Assembly (NCBI GenBank): GCA_031002005.1
Contig: JARYHS010013631.1
Span: 70,677,832-70,741,831, forward strand
Source of the DNA: Vandiemenella viatica
Taxonomy: Eukaryota; Arthropoda; Insecta; Orthoptera; Morabidae
Length of the DNA: 64,000 nucleotides
Direction: 5' to 3'
In this document: positions 34,291-46,269 of the stretch, in pieces
How positions within the stretch are numbered: position 1 is the first letter of the stretch
How the letters are laid out: each line of letters opens with the position of its first letter
Program-made: the position numbers and the translations under genes
The notes under the pieces: model-generated
What the model saw: only the letters and a program-made list of their open reading frames with translations
Told to the model about the DNA's origin: nothing
Database searches by the model: none

Positions 34291-34853
34291 ATTTAATAAG
34301 TACGCCAGTGCAACCTCTCGTCAACGTATCTTCAGCGTACACATTTTCTGTAATATGTTATCAGTTTTAACTTTTGTACATAATGTTTTTTTGTTTACAA
34401 ATAACGAAACTATTCTCTCGTATAGGAATCATATTGTGAGTTACATTTACATATTATCGGGTTTTTTAATTTTTATACAGAACGTATTGTTACACATATT
34501 CAAATAGGATTCGTATTGTAACTTACATTTATATTTCCATTTTGAGGTATGTTTGTTGAGGACGTATGTGACCTCAAAACGGAAATGTACAATATAATTC
34601 ATATTTGATTATATGTAAACAATGCATTCTATATGTAAATTCAAAAACGATAATATGTAAATGTAAGTCACATTAAGATTACTGTATATAAGAATAGTTT
34701 CGTTATATGTAAACAAAAAAACTATATGTACAAAAGTTAAAACTAATAACATATTACAGAATAAGTTTTCGCTGAAGATACCTCGACGAGACGCAAAACG
34801 CATCCGTGAATAAATAATATCCAACATCAACTGCACTGGCGCACTTATTAAAT
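34291..34853. mobile_element. large palindromic (fold-back) element
   Basis: The left arm (about 34291-34550) and right arm (about 34571-34853) are inverted copies along almost their full length. Shared words, given in left-arm orientation, are TTTAATAAGT.CGCCAGTGCA, GTATCTTCAGCG, TTTTAACTTTTGTACATA, TTTTTTTGTTTACA and TTACATTTACATATTATCG. The left arm lacks about 45 bp present in the right. The centre is TTTTGAGGT...ACCTCAAAA. No ORF. Looks like a fold-back MITE. Confidence 0.8.
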
Positions 34854-35004
34854 AGGCATTTTAAAACTGGTGCAAGATATTTCAAATGCCTTGGAGAGAT
34901 ACAGTGTTATACTAGCAGTTTGACTTTCCACGTCCAAGAAATAAAAGAGGTAGGTTACCGCTCCACGGGGATTTTGTTAATTACAACAATTTTCATTAAA
35001 TATT

Positions 35005-35715
35005 TTGTAAAGAATGGAACCAGCTGTAGTGTCAGAATGTTTCATGGTCATTTATTCGTTTCCACATAAGACTTCTATTTCTTTTCTTACTGTCCATCCA
35101 TATTTGCCTCACACATACACACCACTCTTTTCTCCCACTGCCTATCTCTCAATGACTCCCGACCCAGTACCTTTATCATATCAGTTTCCAACTCCCATAT
35201 TTGACATTCATAATGCGGACACTGTACTATCAAACCATATCCACTAAGGACCTGATAAAGGTTTCGGGTTTCACTTTTCTAGTACATCCGCTCATCACCT
35301 CCCGAAAAGATATGGTTAGTATTTGCAATTTTTACATTCTATCAGTGATTCCTCCTCCATCGATGATCATGCAGAACCTTTATTTCTGTGTGTGCTTAGT
35401 AAGCTATCTCTCCCTTAGTTTTATTTTCAATCCATGCCAATATGTTCAGCTAAATATCTCGTCAAGAGTCCTTTGCAGCTGTTAACAGTCCTCTCCTTTT
35501 TTAATGGAAATGATATGATAAAGAAACTGGGTTTGGAGTCACCAGAAGACAGGAAGAGGGAGAAAAGAGTACTGGGTATGTGTAAGCGAAATATTGATGA
35601 TGAAGCGGATAGCGAGACAGAAATAGAAGTACATGGACACAAGTATATGACCATGAACGTTTCTGGCACCACTTTTGGTTCCATTCTTTACAAAATGTTC
35701 AATGAAACCTTTTGT
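35005..35715. repeat. imperfect inverted duplication with spacer
   Basis: About 200 bp at 35005-35200 recurs inverted at about 35505-35710. Shared words in left-arm orientation: TTTTGTAAAGAATGGAACCA, TTCATGGTCAT, ACTTCTATTTCT, CACTCTTTTCTCCC / TACTCTTTTCTCCC and CTTTATCATATCA. The spacer of about 300 bp is unique. The right arm carries an open plus frame (listed separately); the left arm is decayed in that reading. Confidence 0.75.
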
Positions 35716-35721
35716 AATTAA
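35434..35721 (+). CDS. hypothetical ORF in one arm of an inverted duplication
   Basis: A 95-codon frame whose second half is charged and protein-like (MIKKLGLESPEDRKREK, then an acidic DDEADSETEIE run, then GTTFGSIL). No domain recognised. The left arm of the surrounding duplication would encode a related but interrupted peptide on the opposite strand. It could be a fragment of an unrecognised transposon protein or a pseudogene; a functional gene is not shown. Confidence 0.3.
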   Translation: MPICSAKYLVKSPLQLLTVLSFFNGNDMIKKLGLESPEDRKREKRVLGMCKRNIDDEADSETEIEVHGHKYMTMNVSGTTFGSILYKMFNETFCN

Positions 35722-36724
35722 CAAAGTCTCCGAGCAAACAACTATCTCTTGTATTTAACTACCTGCCCAAATCAGCTCCAGATCCAATGAGACTAAAACT
35801 TGTTGCTTCTACACTAAAGAAAAATTGTAAAACGAGCGAAAGAAATGGATTTAAACCGATCTGTATACCTCGTAAAATAAAAAATCGGGATAGGTAGTAG
35901 TAGGAACTACAACAGCAACTGTTAACGTGAATATCTTTCTTCAGTCAAATAGCCACTGGAACGATAAATACTGTTTGTAACCTAATATTTTATTTAGGTA
36001 CTTAAAAACTATTGCTAGGTACATAACAAATTTTTTTAAATTAGGTACACAAGAGGCCCTTATACTCAGTACTTAAATGCTACAACACGCGTTACAGAAG
36101 TAAAAGATCCCAGCTGATCGAATATGGTATCAATGTGTCTGAGCAGTCTACGTCCGTCGGAAGAACTTCCGTTGTCTTAACTCCCTCCCTTGCACCGCTG
36201 GGTCCCCCCCCTTCCCCCTCCCTATGACGTTCGTTCGCTCGACTTTCTAAAACACACTTGGTAGAGTCAACATATCTCCTTATTGCCAAGGAAGTTTGCC
36301 TCAATTCTACCTGCGTTCCGCTGGTTCTGCTTCCACTTTCTTACAAGCCATTTTAAAAGTGTCACTTTCAAAGCATCACTGTTTTATACATTTATTTTTA
36401 TTGATATTCAAATGGTCTTAAATTGTCGGCCGTAATGTGTCTCATACAAAATGATATATTTTGCTTCAAGAACGCATCAGACGAGCCTCTAACACGATTT
36501 CGCCTACCTTTATTTTGCGCTTATCGACTCTAAATCGCTTTCTATCACTCAGTTTTCTTGTTCAATCAGTTAAGCTGACACCTTTCGGCATTTCCAAGTA
36601 GGTTTGCTTCAGTTCTCCCAGCGTTCCAATAGTTCTGATTCCATTTCCTTGAAGATTCTTTTGAGATTTTTACCTTCATAGTGTCACAATTTTTAAAAAT
36701 TTACTGTTACCGGTCTACTTTATT
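35722..36724. other. AT-rich spacer
   Basis: Nothing recognised. Confidence 0.4.
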
Positions 36725-36727
36725 GCT

Positions 36728-36941
36728 TGACTTTACGCCTCGTTGACGTAGAGATTGTTAGAGGCGGGAAAGGATTGGGAGCAAGGAACGGGAAGGAATT
36801 CGGCTATGGCCTTTTCTGAAGGAACCATCGCAGCATTCGCCGGAGTGATTTGTGGAAATCATGGAAACCCCAATTATGTATATTTGCACGGGGATTCGAA
36901 CCCACGTCAGAACTTTAACCGTTCACCCACCGCGCTCGGTT
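36728..36941 (-). mobile_element. SINE family A, minus orientation
   Basis: CTTTACGCCTCGTTGACG 3'-end subtype, then GGAATTCGGCTATGGCC and head words CCACCGCGCTCGGT. Part of the B-box region is shortened. Confidence 0.75.
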
Positions 36942-36989
36942 TTATCGATCTATAAATGGTTGTAAATTGTCCGCTCCGGTGTATTCCAT

Positions 36990-37235
36990 ACGAACCCGAC
37001 AGTGTGGCTCAGTGCGCTGAGACACCGATCGCTCACTGGATCAGGAAGGTACAACGGGACCGGACACGAGCACAGCCCCCCCCCCCCTCCGAGTACCGGC
37101 CGTCCTGATTGCTGTTTTAGGGGGTTTTCTGCAAGGTGAATGCCAGAACGAACTCCAATCTCCTCCTGATAGTACATGGTACATATTTCACAATCAAACA
37201 AAAAGACGCCTATTACATTTCGCAGACAGATGGCA
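36990..37235 (+). mobile_element. possible tRNA-derived SINE (diverged)
   Basis: TGTGGCTCAGTGCGCTGAGACACCG-like head with A-box character. Further right, CCGTCCTGATT and GTTTTCTGCAAGGTGAATGCC resemble the family A core in altered form. No clear B box. Confidence 0.35.
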
Positions 37236-37527
37236 AGCAACACTTCCCCCATTAATACTTAGTACGTCCTAACAGTGGGTATAAAATTCCTAGCGTTAGC
37301 AACGACATGTGGACGTAAAATCAAACTCCGAATTTGACCATTCCAGCGATCAGTAAAACTCATCGAAGGAAACCGACCTCAAAATGTTGGGAAAAATTGG
37401 TGAAGAAGAAGTGTTTTTCATACAAAAGATATTATTTTGCCTCAATCCACGCGAAAAATGAGCGAGGTGGGTCTTTAAGTCCCCTCAGCCTGCATGAATC
37501 GCGTAACCTGTTGCGAGAGATGCTGGC
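37236..37527. other. spacer
   Basis: Nothing recognised. Confidence 0.35.
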
Positions 37528-37922
37528 TAAGGGACCGTGCATAAACCACGTAGCTCCATTTTGGCCTCATGCGAACCCCCCCCCCCCCCACGTAGCCCTA
37601 CGAGGCTTTTACCTCTAACCCCCCCCCCCACCCCTCCCACGTAGCACGTAGCTTTTTTCCCTTTTGATTCCAGAAGACATTTTGTACTGTTTTCTCTTGT
37701 CAGACTATTTTACATTACATACGGAGATAGTTAACTGAGGGAAGTAAATATTCACATGCTGTTGTGAGTTCTGTTCCTCATTTTAACTGTGGAAAATGTT
37801 ATGAGAGGAAAGCTACGTGGCCTGGCTCGGAACCTCCCTCCCCCCACGTAGCCCAACGTAGCCTTTCAGCCAACCCCCCTCCCCCCCTGGACCGAGCCAC
37901 GTAGTTTGTGCACGGTCCCTAA
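37528..37922. mobile_element. MITE with GGGACCGTGCATAAACCACG termini
   Basis: Inverted ends: left AGGGACCGTGCATAAACCAC, right (complement) AGGGACCGTGCACAAACTAC. Sub-terminal regions are C-rich and carry repeated ACGTAG words. Interior of about 395 bp without ORF. A second family member in opposite orientation is at 50294-50688. Confidence 0.75.
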
Positions 37923-37935
37923 TATGCTTGCAACC

Positions 37936-38145
37936 CGTGGCGTAGCTAGGTTAACAAGGGCCCCGGTGCAAAAAAGTATTATGGGCCCTCAGGCCAAATG
38001 GGCGACCTTTTTTTTGCTCTTCCAAGTCATGTGAGGTTTGTTGGCAGGGGCTCGCTGGACTTTGGGGGCCCCTGAGCTTGGGGCCCCCTCAGCTTCGGGT
38101 CCCCGATGCACGGCACCGTCTAGCCGTCCGATAGCTACGCCTCTG
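37936..38145. mobile_element. short hAT-type MITE
   Basis: Ends CGTGGCGTAGCTAGG and CGATAGCTACGCCTCTG are inverted repeats. Flanked by TTGCAACC (37928-37935) and TTGCACCC (38146-38153), an 8-bp duplication with one mismatch. 210 bp, no coding capacity, 13 bp from the MITE at 37528. Confidence 0.75.
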
Positions 38146-38153
38146 TTGCACCC

Positions 38154-39404
38154 TCCAAGCTTCTTCTGCCGAACTCTTCTCGCCCCGTTGCCCTCCCTTC
38201 AGTAGCTTTTTAGTACCAGCCGTTTCAGACTGATCAGTTTTCATGACACTGGTAATTCTGGCATGCCACCCAGTACCAATCTCGAAAGAAAACGTTACAT
38301 CTAAAAGAATCCGTATTCTGTTTGATCAGAGCTCGTTCTACGCTCTGCTAGAACCTTGGAGTTTGATGACCTCTAACGAGATCCCGAAGGCAGTTTACTC
38401 TCAGGGAGGCGGGCGGGCAATATCACTGGCTCCTCCACTCCAAATAAACAGCGGGCGCGAGTTGAACTCCACCAAAAACATCAACAAACTGTGACAGGCG
38501 CAACGCTGCAGTTCCCGGTTCACTGACCCTGGAGAATGCGCTCCACATGTGGTCTAACGGGGGACCTACATTACACAGACCCATCAGACCGTCATCCTAG
38601 ACGCTACTCAGTCAGCACTGACCGTAAACTTCGTACTTTTTCCATTTATCCAGAAACTTCTCGGCCCTGTACCTTCTGGAACAAACATTCAAGGATTTGA
38701 GCACAAAATCCACCTAAAACATTCCTCCAATGCTTGATTTGAAACGCTTCGTATCTCACCAACAACTGTTTCCAAATGACATTCATGTTTTTTTTTTTTT
38801 AAATTGAAACATTTTTTGACAGTTGGCTGTAGAATAACAACATGGTAATGAATATCAAAATGTGCTCCATCAACCAATCATTCGTAAATTTATCAACAGT
38901 TGGCGAATTTTGGATATCGAAAATAGAAAGAATATTTTATTACTGCTGGTTTTTATTACAGGGAACTCAATAATTAAGTTAATAATACATAATTATCACG
39001 AAATTCCGGCGATCGAAATCTTGATTTGCACCAACGGAAAACGAATTCTAATTAAGTATTCACGTCAAATATTATATTATTTATGATTAACGATCGAAAA
39101 GGAACAACAGCAAGAAACGGGGGAGCAACTGATGTCTCATTTCAATATTTCTTGGTAAAATATTATTTAAGTTGTCTTTACCTATTTTAATATCCATAAA
39201 GGTACTAAATCATTTGTAGACAGTGATTCAGATAATCAATTAAAAAACAATATACTAAACTTAGAAAATAATAACACTTAAATTAGAAAAATTAGTATGT
39301 GAAAGATTAAATTATTTCTATAGTTCAAATCGAATTAACGTTCACAATTAATTTATCCCGTAGCATATATTTGTCATTATAAAGAATTGGACAAGGGGGT
39401 ATGA
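38154..39404. other. AT-rich spacer
   Basis: Nothing recognised. Confidence 0.4.
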
Positions 39405-39612
39405 TTTTTTTTACGCATCGTCGATGTTAAGGTCATTAGAGGCAAGAAAGTATTGGTGACAAGAACGGTAAAGAATTCGGCCATGTATTTTTTGAAAGAA
39501 CCATCCCGGCATTCGCATGGAGTGACTTGGGGAAACCACGGAAAATCCAAATCTGTAATCTGCGTCCTCATGAATGCGACGCCAGAGCGTTGCCATTCAT
39601 CAATCACGCAGT
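39405..39612 (-). mobile_element. SINE family A, minus orientation, degraded
   Basis: TTTACGCATCGTCGATGTTAAG subtype end (first 20 bases shown by position 39411 on), GAATTCGGCCATG core and ATGCGACGCCAGAGCGTTGCC-type head remnant. Gaps remove much of the head. Confidence 0.65.
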
Positions 39613-41302
39613 GGCATGGTAGGAGAGGTGATGGTGTGCGATTCCTGTCACCAGATTGTGCGCCAAGTCCTGGGTTAAATCATAAATCTCTCCGTTTTAC
39701 GTGTAGAGTGAGCTTACACAGCACTGTTGGTGATTCATCCGTCGTCTGGGAACGTTAAGCCTGGCGGCCCCTTCGTGTCTTTCAGAATAGTCGGCCTGAA
39801 TGGGCCTTCACTGGATTCCACACTCTCCCTTCTTCATTTCTCATTTCATACATACAAACAACACTCTATACTCAACACACGCGCTATCACAGTAATCCAC
39901 AGTTACAATGAATGACACATTCGAGCAAACACTGGGGAAGGGAACGGGAAGTCACCCCAATTTATTGTCACAAAAGAGTTGCCATGGGGGGGTATATCCT
40001 CCATGGTAAACTGCTCACACCTATGGAATAGGGCATGGCATCATAAGAAAGAAGCATATTTCATTTACTATGAAATATTTTTTTCTGACTCTTTATGTTG
40101 TGATTACTGATTTAACATTTATGAGAAAGTCAAGTTTAAAAAAAAAAAAAAAAAAAATCTGATAAATAATAAATACGGAATAAATTTTTGACGGAAAGTA
40201 CAATACGTAGTCTGAAAGAACCTTACGTCATTTGATCATGTTAAAATTGTTCACATCCAAATTTTAATTAGTATTGAATGACTTCTGATCCCAAGCGGCC
40301 TCCTGAGTACGGTTATCATCGTGGCATGGTACGCAATTTTATTCATTTTGCACACAAAAAGTAAAATGAAAAACACAAGCTTTCTTGGTGCACAGACGCT
40401 GGTATTTACGTTATCTCTTAAAAGTGAGAGAAAGATGTAAAATATTTTCTTTCGAGAATGGTAGAAACATTTCCTATCAGAGGAAACAGTTCTCATTATT
40501 ATCTTGGCAGTTTACAACCTATAGTTTAATCTGCTTCGAAACATAAGACACTCCAATTTTTCCCATTCGCTTACTAATCCTCGGCTAATTTCCGTGTGTG
40601 TGTAAGGATGCTAATGTCCTAATGATTAACATCTTCAGATTTCTTGTACCCATAGGGAACCTTTAATATCCAACAAAGCTTTCAATTAGATATTAAGTTA
40701 AGAAATCATGATGCTGATCTATAACGGTCATAAATAAATAAGTTTCCTTGTAGAAAAAAAAAATCTAGCCATTCTTGAGAAATGCTATACTTCCGGGAAC
40801 TATGTAAACAATTATCTTCTTCAGATTACCATAATATACGCAGTCTTCAACAAACCCTCCCCCCGCTTCCCTTCCAATCCTTGTATCATATGTTCACGTA
40901 AACAAAAAACAAAGACAAAAATGAAACATTACTGTAACGCTTCTTATTAGATTCTGCGCGAGATATGGTATCAGTGCTTTCAAAATGACGATCATTCAAA
41001 AATTGTATTTGGGATGTTTTTAATATGTTTTTTCGTCAAATTAGGATGTCAAATCGTCCGTACGAGTAACATACTAAGAAAACCTGACTTCCTCTCCCAC
41101 CGCTTTGTAACACAAAAAATCCAAGTGAACGCAGTTATGGGCAATAGCTAGTTTCTTATTAATTCTATAAGTGTTGTTGCGCAGCTTTTTGGACAGCCTT
41201 TTCCACGCAAATTTCTCATTAGTTTGTTGTAATAAATGTCCTTTATGTGAGACAGGTTAAACAACTGTCTGCTACAGCAAATTGCGACTACAAGCTTCAC
41301 GA
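39613..41302. other. AT-rich spacer
   Basis: Nothing recognised; an A run at about 40138-40157. Open frames are short and without signatures. Confidence 0.4.
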
Positions 41303-41384
41303 GCTGCGGTGTCCGAGTGGTTAAGGAGTTGGACTCGAAATCCAATGGGCTCTGCCCGCACAGGTTCGAATCCTGTCCGCAGCG
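41303..41384 (+). tRNA. tRNA-Ser(CGA)
   Basis: An 82-nt sequence folds as a class II tRNA. The acceptor arms GCTGCGG and CCGCAGC pair perfectly, with a G discriminator. The A-box/D-arm region is TGTCCGAGTGGTTAAGGAG; the anticodon stem TTGGA/TCCAA encloses CTCGAAA with anticodon CGA at 41336-41338. It has a long variable arm (TGGGCTCTGCCCG) and a T-arm/B box CAGGTTCGAATCCTG. It decodes UCG serine codons. CCA is not encoded, as usual in eukaryotes. No intron. It differs from the SINE heads by complete pairing throughout, so it is judged a real gene, the only convincing host gene in the window. Confidence 0.95.
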
Positions 41385-41388
41385 TTCA

Positions 41389-41394
41389 TTTTTT
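41389..41394 (+). terminator. Pol III terminator of tRNA-Ser
   Basis: A run of six T starts 5 nt after the tRNA 3' end, the normal Pol III stop signal. Confidence 0.85.
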
Positions 41395-43214
41395 CTGTGT
41401 TGCTTCAGCTGTTTGACCTAGATTTCTAGAACCATATAAAATTCAATATAATAAATGAAATATTTGCATGTGGAACAAGCAATTATTTGACTTATTTTCC
41501 TTTAACTCATTGCAGATCAATGTTTCATAATTATTTTTTAGATCGATATGTGATATTAACGAGATAAAATTCTTCAACGATGATTTCAGTCCCGGTGAAA
41601 AAAACACGTCTTGAGATCAAACAGGTAAACAGCTGGTTTCGAGGGAATTGATGGACGCAAGTTGCAGTCACGAATGAATTATTATTTAAACATTTAGTGA
41701 AACGCCTATAGCAGTTTTGATACCGTCAGTTCCATTAAAATAAATATACAATTACGATCACTTAAATTTTTTTGTAAAACTGACAGTACTATAGTCAATC
41801 AGCCCGCAGTACAACCATCACGTTTCCTTTACCATATAATGAATCGATGAAACAGTAGCTTGCTTTTAATCGATTTGCCATTTTAAAAAATGGGAATTTA
41901 TTTGTGACATCATTGTGTAAAGGCTTGTATCGTCAGTTCCTCAGAAGTCGTCCATCTGACGTAGGACCATACTAGTACAAAATGTGAATGGCAACGCTAA
42001 GAGCTTGTGTTATTTCCTGTGAGCTACTGTTGAGTAACTCTCTTTTTAATATCCCGCCTAAAGCATACGATGTAATTGGTACAAACATTAATCTCATCTA
42101 CATGAACGCGAAACGCGGATTACGTTATTGAATTAATAATCCTTATAACTACATTGTACTCGAATGGGATATTAATACTTTGCTCAAGTTACAATAATTC
42201 CAATTCAAGAACAAGGTATTTCGATTAAGTTACTTAATAGATTAAGCTACAATTAGTTACTAGGCTCATTTTACAACAAGTACATATTTCAAATTACGCA
42301 ACTGGATGTTAACAGTTGTAACTGCTCTATAAAATAAACAATCTTACACAGGTGAACACAAACTTTGGAATATATTATTTGTTAAATAGCAGTTACACCC
42401 TAGGCATACAGCAAATTAATACTCAAACTTTAATGAATAAGTAGCAATTTTAATTAATCTCATAATAATTCATATGTAATCAGAGTAGTTATTGGATAAA
42501 TATCAATTGAACCAGCAAGGAACTGTAAGAGAAGACTGAAAAGATCACCATTACGATGAGGAAGAGCTTTCAATACGAACCGAAGAAAATAAATACAGGT
42601 GCATAATACACTCAATCTTCAGGAGAACTGTGAAAACCATCCTTGGGTGGCTCAAGGACGTACACAGATATGAGTGAGGGAGGTACAGAGCCAGCAGAAA
42701 CTTTTAAAAAAAAGAGAAAAATTCTGAATTAAGGGAGACTCCTGAGAATCATGAGAATCGAGTAGCGCATCAGAGGAACATCTCGGCGGAGGAACAACAG
42801 AATCAGGTTCAGTTTTAATTCCCTTTTTTTTTTGTGTTTGATCTCTGACAGTTAGTTCGTGAACTCACCACGGAGTCGCTTCGCGGATAGCACTAGGCAA
42901 GCTGCTCTGTGACATTTCATAACCTCTGCCCTGCAGTGCCTCACAACACTGTTGGCTTCAACATGTGGTGACTCAATGTTGTTGTTTTTTTTATTTTATT
43001 TTTATTTTTATTTTTTATTTTTTATTGGGGGAGCACTTAAAACCCGCTCCTCCAAGCATGGCGGCCTTCCTGTTATCTACTGCTCGCCTCTGCACATGCA
43101 TTAAGTTAGTAATTCTATAGGTGATCACAGGATTCTCTTTTGTGGTAGTCTGTCTGCGATGTCTGAGCTGGAATTAGAGCAAAGAACAAACAACAAATTT
43201 CTTGTGAAACTGAG
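41395..43214. other. AT-rich spacer
   Basis: No gene recognised; a T/A-rich simple repeat (TTTTTA-like) at about 42986-43027. Confidence 0.4.
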
Positions 43215-43217
43215 CAA

Positions 43218-43334
43218 GATGCCGCCCCTGGCAGTATAGGAGCTAGCTCGCCCATTCCAGGGGTCGGAGGTTCGAATCCGACCACGGGCATGACGGGTTC
43301 AGTTAAGTTCAGTTAAGGGCTGTGTGTCCGTCCT

Positions 43335-43335
<1 letters not shown>
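43218..43335 (+). mobile_element. tRNA-derived SINE (family E)
   Basis: Head GATGCCGCCCCTGGCAGTAT with B box GGTTCGAATCC, then CGGGCATGACGGGTTCAG and a tandem GTTCAGTTAA. Head and CGGGCATG join resemble family B. It runs into a long T tract. Confidence 0.55.

Positions 43336-43387
<52 letters not shown>
43336..43387. repeat. 52-nt poly(T) tract
   Basis: Uninterrupted T run. Could be the poly(A) tail of a minus-strand retroposon or part of the adjacent SINE. Confidence 0.9.
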
Positions 43388-43392
<5 letters not shown>

Positions 43393-45496
43393 TACACTGT
43401 ACGAATTGAATCATTTGTGCTTGATAGAATTACTATAATAATGGAAATGCTGTGGGGTCAAACAGCCAAATGCTGTTTTTATACATAAAAAAATCTGCCT
43501 AGAAACGGATATACGGGAAATGTTACTACAGGAGTGCGGGAAAAATACCATGAAGAAAATAGCATTGTAAAAATTGATTTACTTATTTGCTGAGTGGAGG
43601 GAACAAGTGACTTTATGATGAGAGGTTAGGACGACCAGTAACGAGTCTAACAGAGAATTATTTTTCGAAATTCCTCAAATGAAATGAAAGATTACTACCA
43701 AGGTAGAGCGAAAAAGTAAGATGTAAACTACTGTAACTTTTCACGACCAACATATGATTCCTGCATCCCCTGACCTTGTCCAGATCATCAAAATTGTTTT
43801 TGAATGGACGGCATTTTTATACATCGAGTTCATCAACGCTAATGTAAGGGCAGTTCTAAAGACCATTCCACAACATCTTTTAAGGGTGTAGTAGGCGTCG
43901 TTATCAATGTACGAGTTCCCATAGCGTGACCGCAGCGGTATTGAGCAATAAAGCATATAACATTTTTTTTTTTTTTTTCTTTTTTTTTTTTTGGAGGGGT
44001 GGGGGGGTGATTTCATGAACTTAAAAGTCAGATCTTGAATATATTCTGTTATTGAGCTTGGATTGTCATCTTTAAGGCGACATGTTTCCATGTATTGGTT
44101 TTTACTTCTGACAAGCTATTTGCTATGGGTGTTGTTCTTACAGTTGTTGAGTGGAATTTTTAGGTTGTATGGAAAATATCATTTACGTATAGAGACTGCA
44201 GCGAACCGCGTATGGAGCTAACAACAACGGGGGTGAGAGTGACAAAAACATAAAGGACAGTAGCTTGTATTGCTGCGAACCGAATGTGGAGAGATAGATG
44301 GGGTAGCAATATAATGCTGCAGACGTTATATTGATATACAGTAATTGCGTTTGCTTGCTTCTTGTTACCGTAATAATCGGATTAAGGTGACAAAATTCTC
44401 TTCGAGAAGTAGTGTTTTTTAGCATGGCTCATGTTAGTTTGAACGGAAGAGTTTAGTATGCGAGCAGCTCCAAATATTGGTTCCTCATACCAGTCTGTCT
44501 GAAAGGAATGTCACGTCACTTTTAAGCTTTCGTGATTGAGTCGTATCTGTAAATTATGTCAGTCGATGTTAGCTTATCTAGCCAAGCTTTGTAGGCAGAA
44601 TAATACATCAAAGCGGATCCCGATAAACCTCTGGTTTGCCACATTTGTTTTCAGTGGACATTAACTTCGGCCTTTAAAATCGTGTTCGTTACACACAAAA
44701 AATGAGTCAAGACACATTTGTTACCATGCTTAAATTATTCGCAAACAGATGGCGACTCAAATCTAACTTAGCTGGGATTTTAATTAATGACCGTCACCAC
44801 GCCATGAAGATATAAGGCTCAAGCCAGCACTTCCCCATTCGGTTTATGCTGGTGAACCAGCTAACGTTAGGAAATTCGCAAGCGACTCGCCAGCGCCATC
44901 CAGTAGCAAATAGGGCAACCAGAAGATGGCAGGTGCGCTGAAAGCAGATGTCAGTGGCGCTTCTTTCGGTATCCCTCAAACGGTAGACAGTTTTGTTGAA
45001 ATGAATTTGTGAGATAAAAAAAGCTAAAGATACTGCACATAACTGTTTTAAAAATTTAATCTTATTCTAGACTAAAATCTTCAATTAGATGACGATGCTT
45101 ACAGACATTTTTCTCTCTCCAGATTTTCAGTATCAAGCAATTCTTATTCTTCGAAATGAATGGACGCACGGCTTTACTTCCAGAAAGAAGTCCAGATCAA
45201 GATCATCAGATTTAGGTCAAAACGAACACTACCACGTTTCTACCAAGAGAATGAGGAAATCTTCTTAAGAAATACTGTTAACTTCAACGACGACATGGTC
45301 TTTAGCTACTCCAAGGTGTAGTTATGTCCTTCAACAGTTACAACAATGTCATTGTCATCTGTCACTCGAGAAATTTATTACACTTGTAACAGAATGACCA
45401 AATATGGGTCATTCCGTACATTTTTATATATAATATTTTGTGTATTTTTATATATAAAAAGAATAAGAAAGGAATTATCGGAGAGGATTGTAAGTG
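43388..45496. other. AT-rich spacer
   Basis: No gene recognised. Poly(T) pieces near 43965-43992. The minus frame 44794-44979 has no signature. Confidence 0.4.
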
Positions 45497-46255
45497 TTTG
45501 TGGGACCTCCCAGCTAGACGCGCCAGATTGTCGCGCCAGGCCGGTGGCTGCCAGGGATAATGGACACCAGCTACCCTTTCTAACGCATTTGGTCAAGCGT
45601 ATAATCATTTAGCTCCGGGGAAACTGTACACTGGGGTGAATGATCGTATCCCAACCCCAGGTCTCCGAACGGGCAGTTTGGAGGTCACAGGTGACGAATA
45701 AGTCCGAGGCTATGCCGAGTTCGCACGAATCGAGAAAGACAATGTTCGCCTATCGTCACAGCCGGTAGGAGGAGCTTGAAAACGGCAGAACCAATCGAGA
45801 GAGACTATCCTAATGCCGGTGTATTTTTGCTCTACGTAAACCACGAGCGACGGGAGGAGGTTTTTTCCTGCGGACGCTGGAGAGGACTTGACTCCGAGTC
45901 TTCAGACTGGAAGGAGCGGATCTTCCGAAGTTGGAGATCGCTCCATCTTGGCATCGAACCTGAGGGTCGATAAGCGTGTCCTGTACAGTGAGGTCACTGT
46001 GCACTCATCCAGTACGCTTGCTGACGGACGTGGTGCATTGTCCGCTATAGCCAAGGGGCTATAGTAATTCCGCCGTCGCGGGAAATACATCGCCGTCACG
46101 GTAATATTTCTACAGTGCAGTGTGGTACTTTTATTCGGTCATTGGGTACAGCCCTGTAACGACCACTGAATGATTAGGAGTTCTCGCACCCCCAAATATA
46201 GAGCTAGCTGGGGCATACTTTCTTAAAGCCACACTTGGTGGATAATTTAAATTAT
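45497..46255 (+). repeat. possible solo LTR
   Basis: A GC-rich block that ends in ...GGATAATTTAAATTATCC followed by TGGCGCCCGG (46258-46267), which resembles the start of a primer-binding site. The left edge (TGTTTGTGGGACC at about 45497) is a guess. No gag or pol follows. Could instead be unrelated GC-rich DNA. Confidence 0.25.
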
Positions 46256-46269
46256 CCTGGCGCCCGGCA

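Noticed and set aside
44794..44979. Minus frame with Trp/Cys-rich peptide
   Set aside because: Looked briefly like a transposase tail, but no motif order could be matched.
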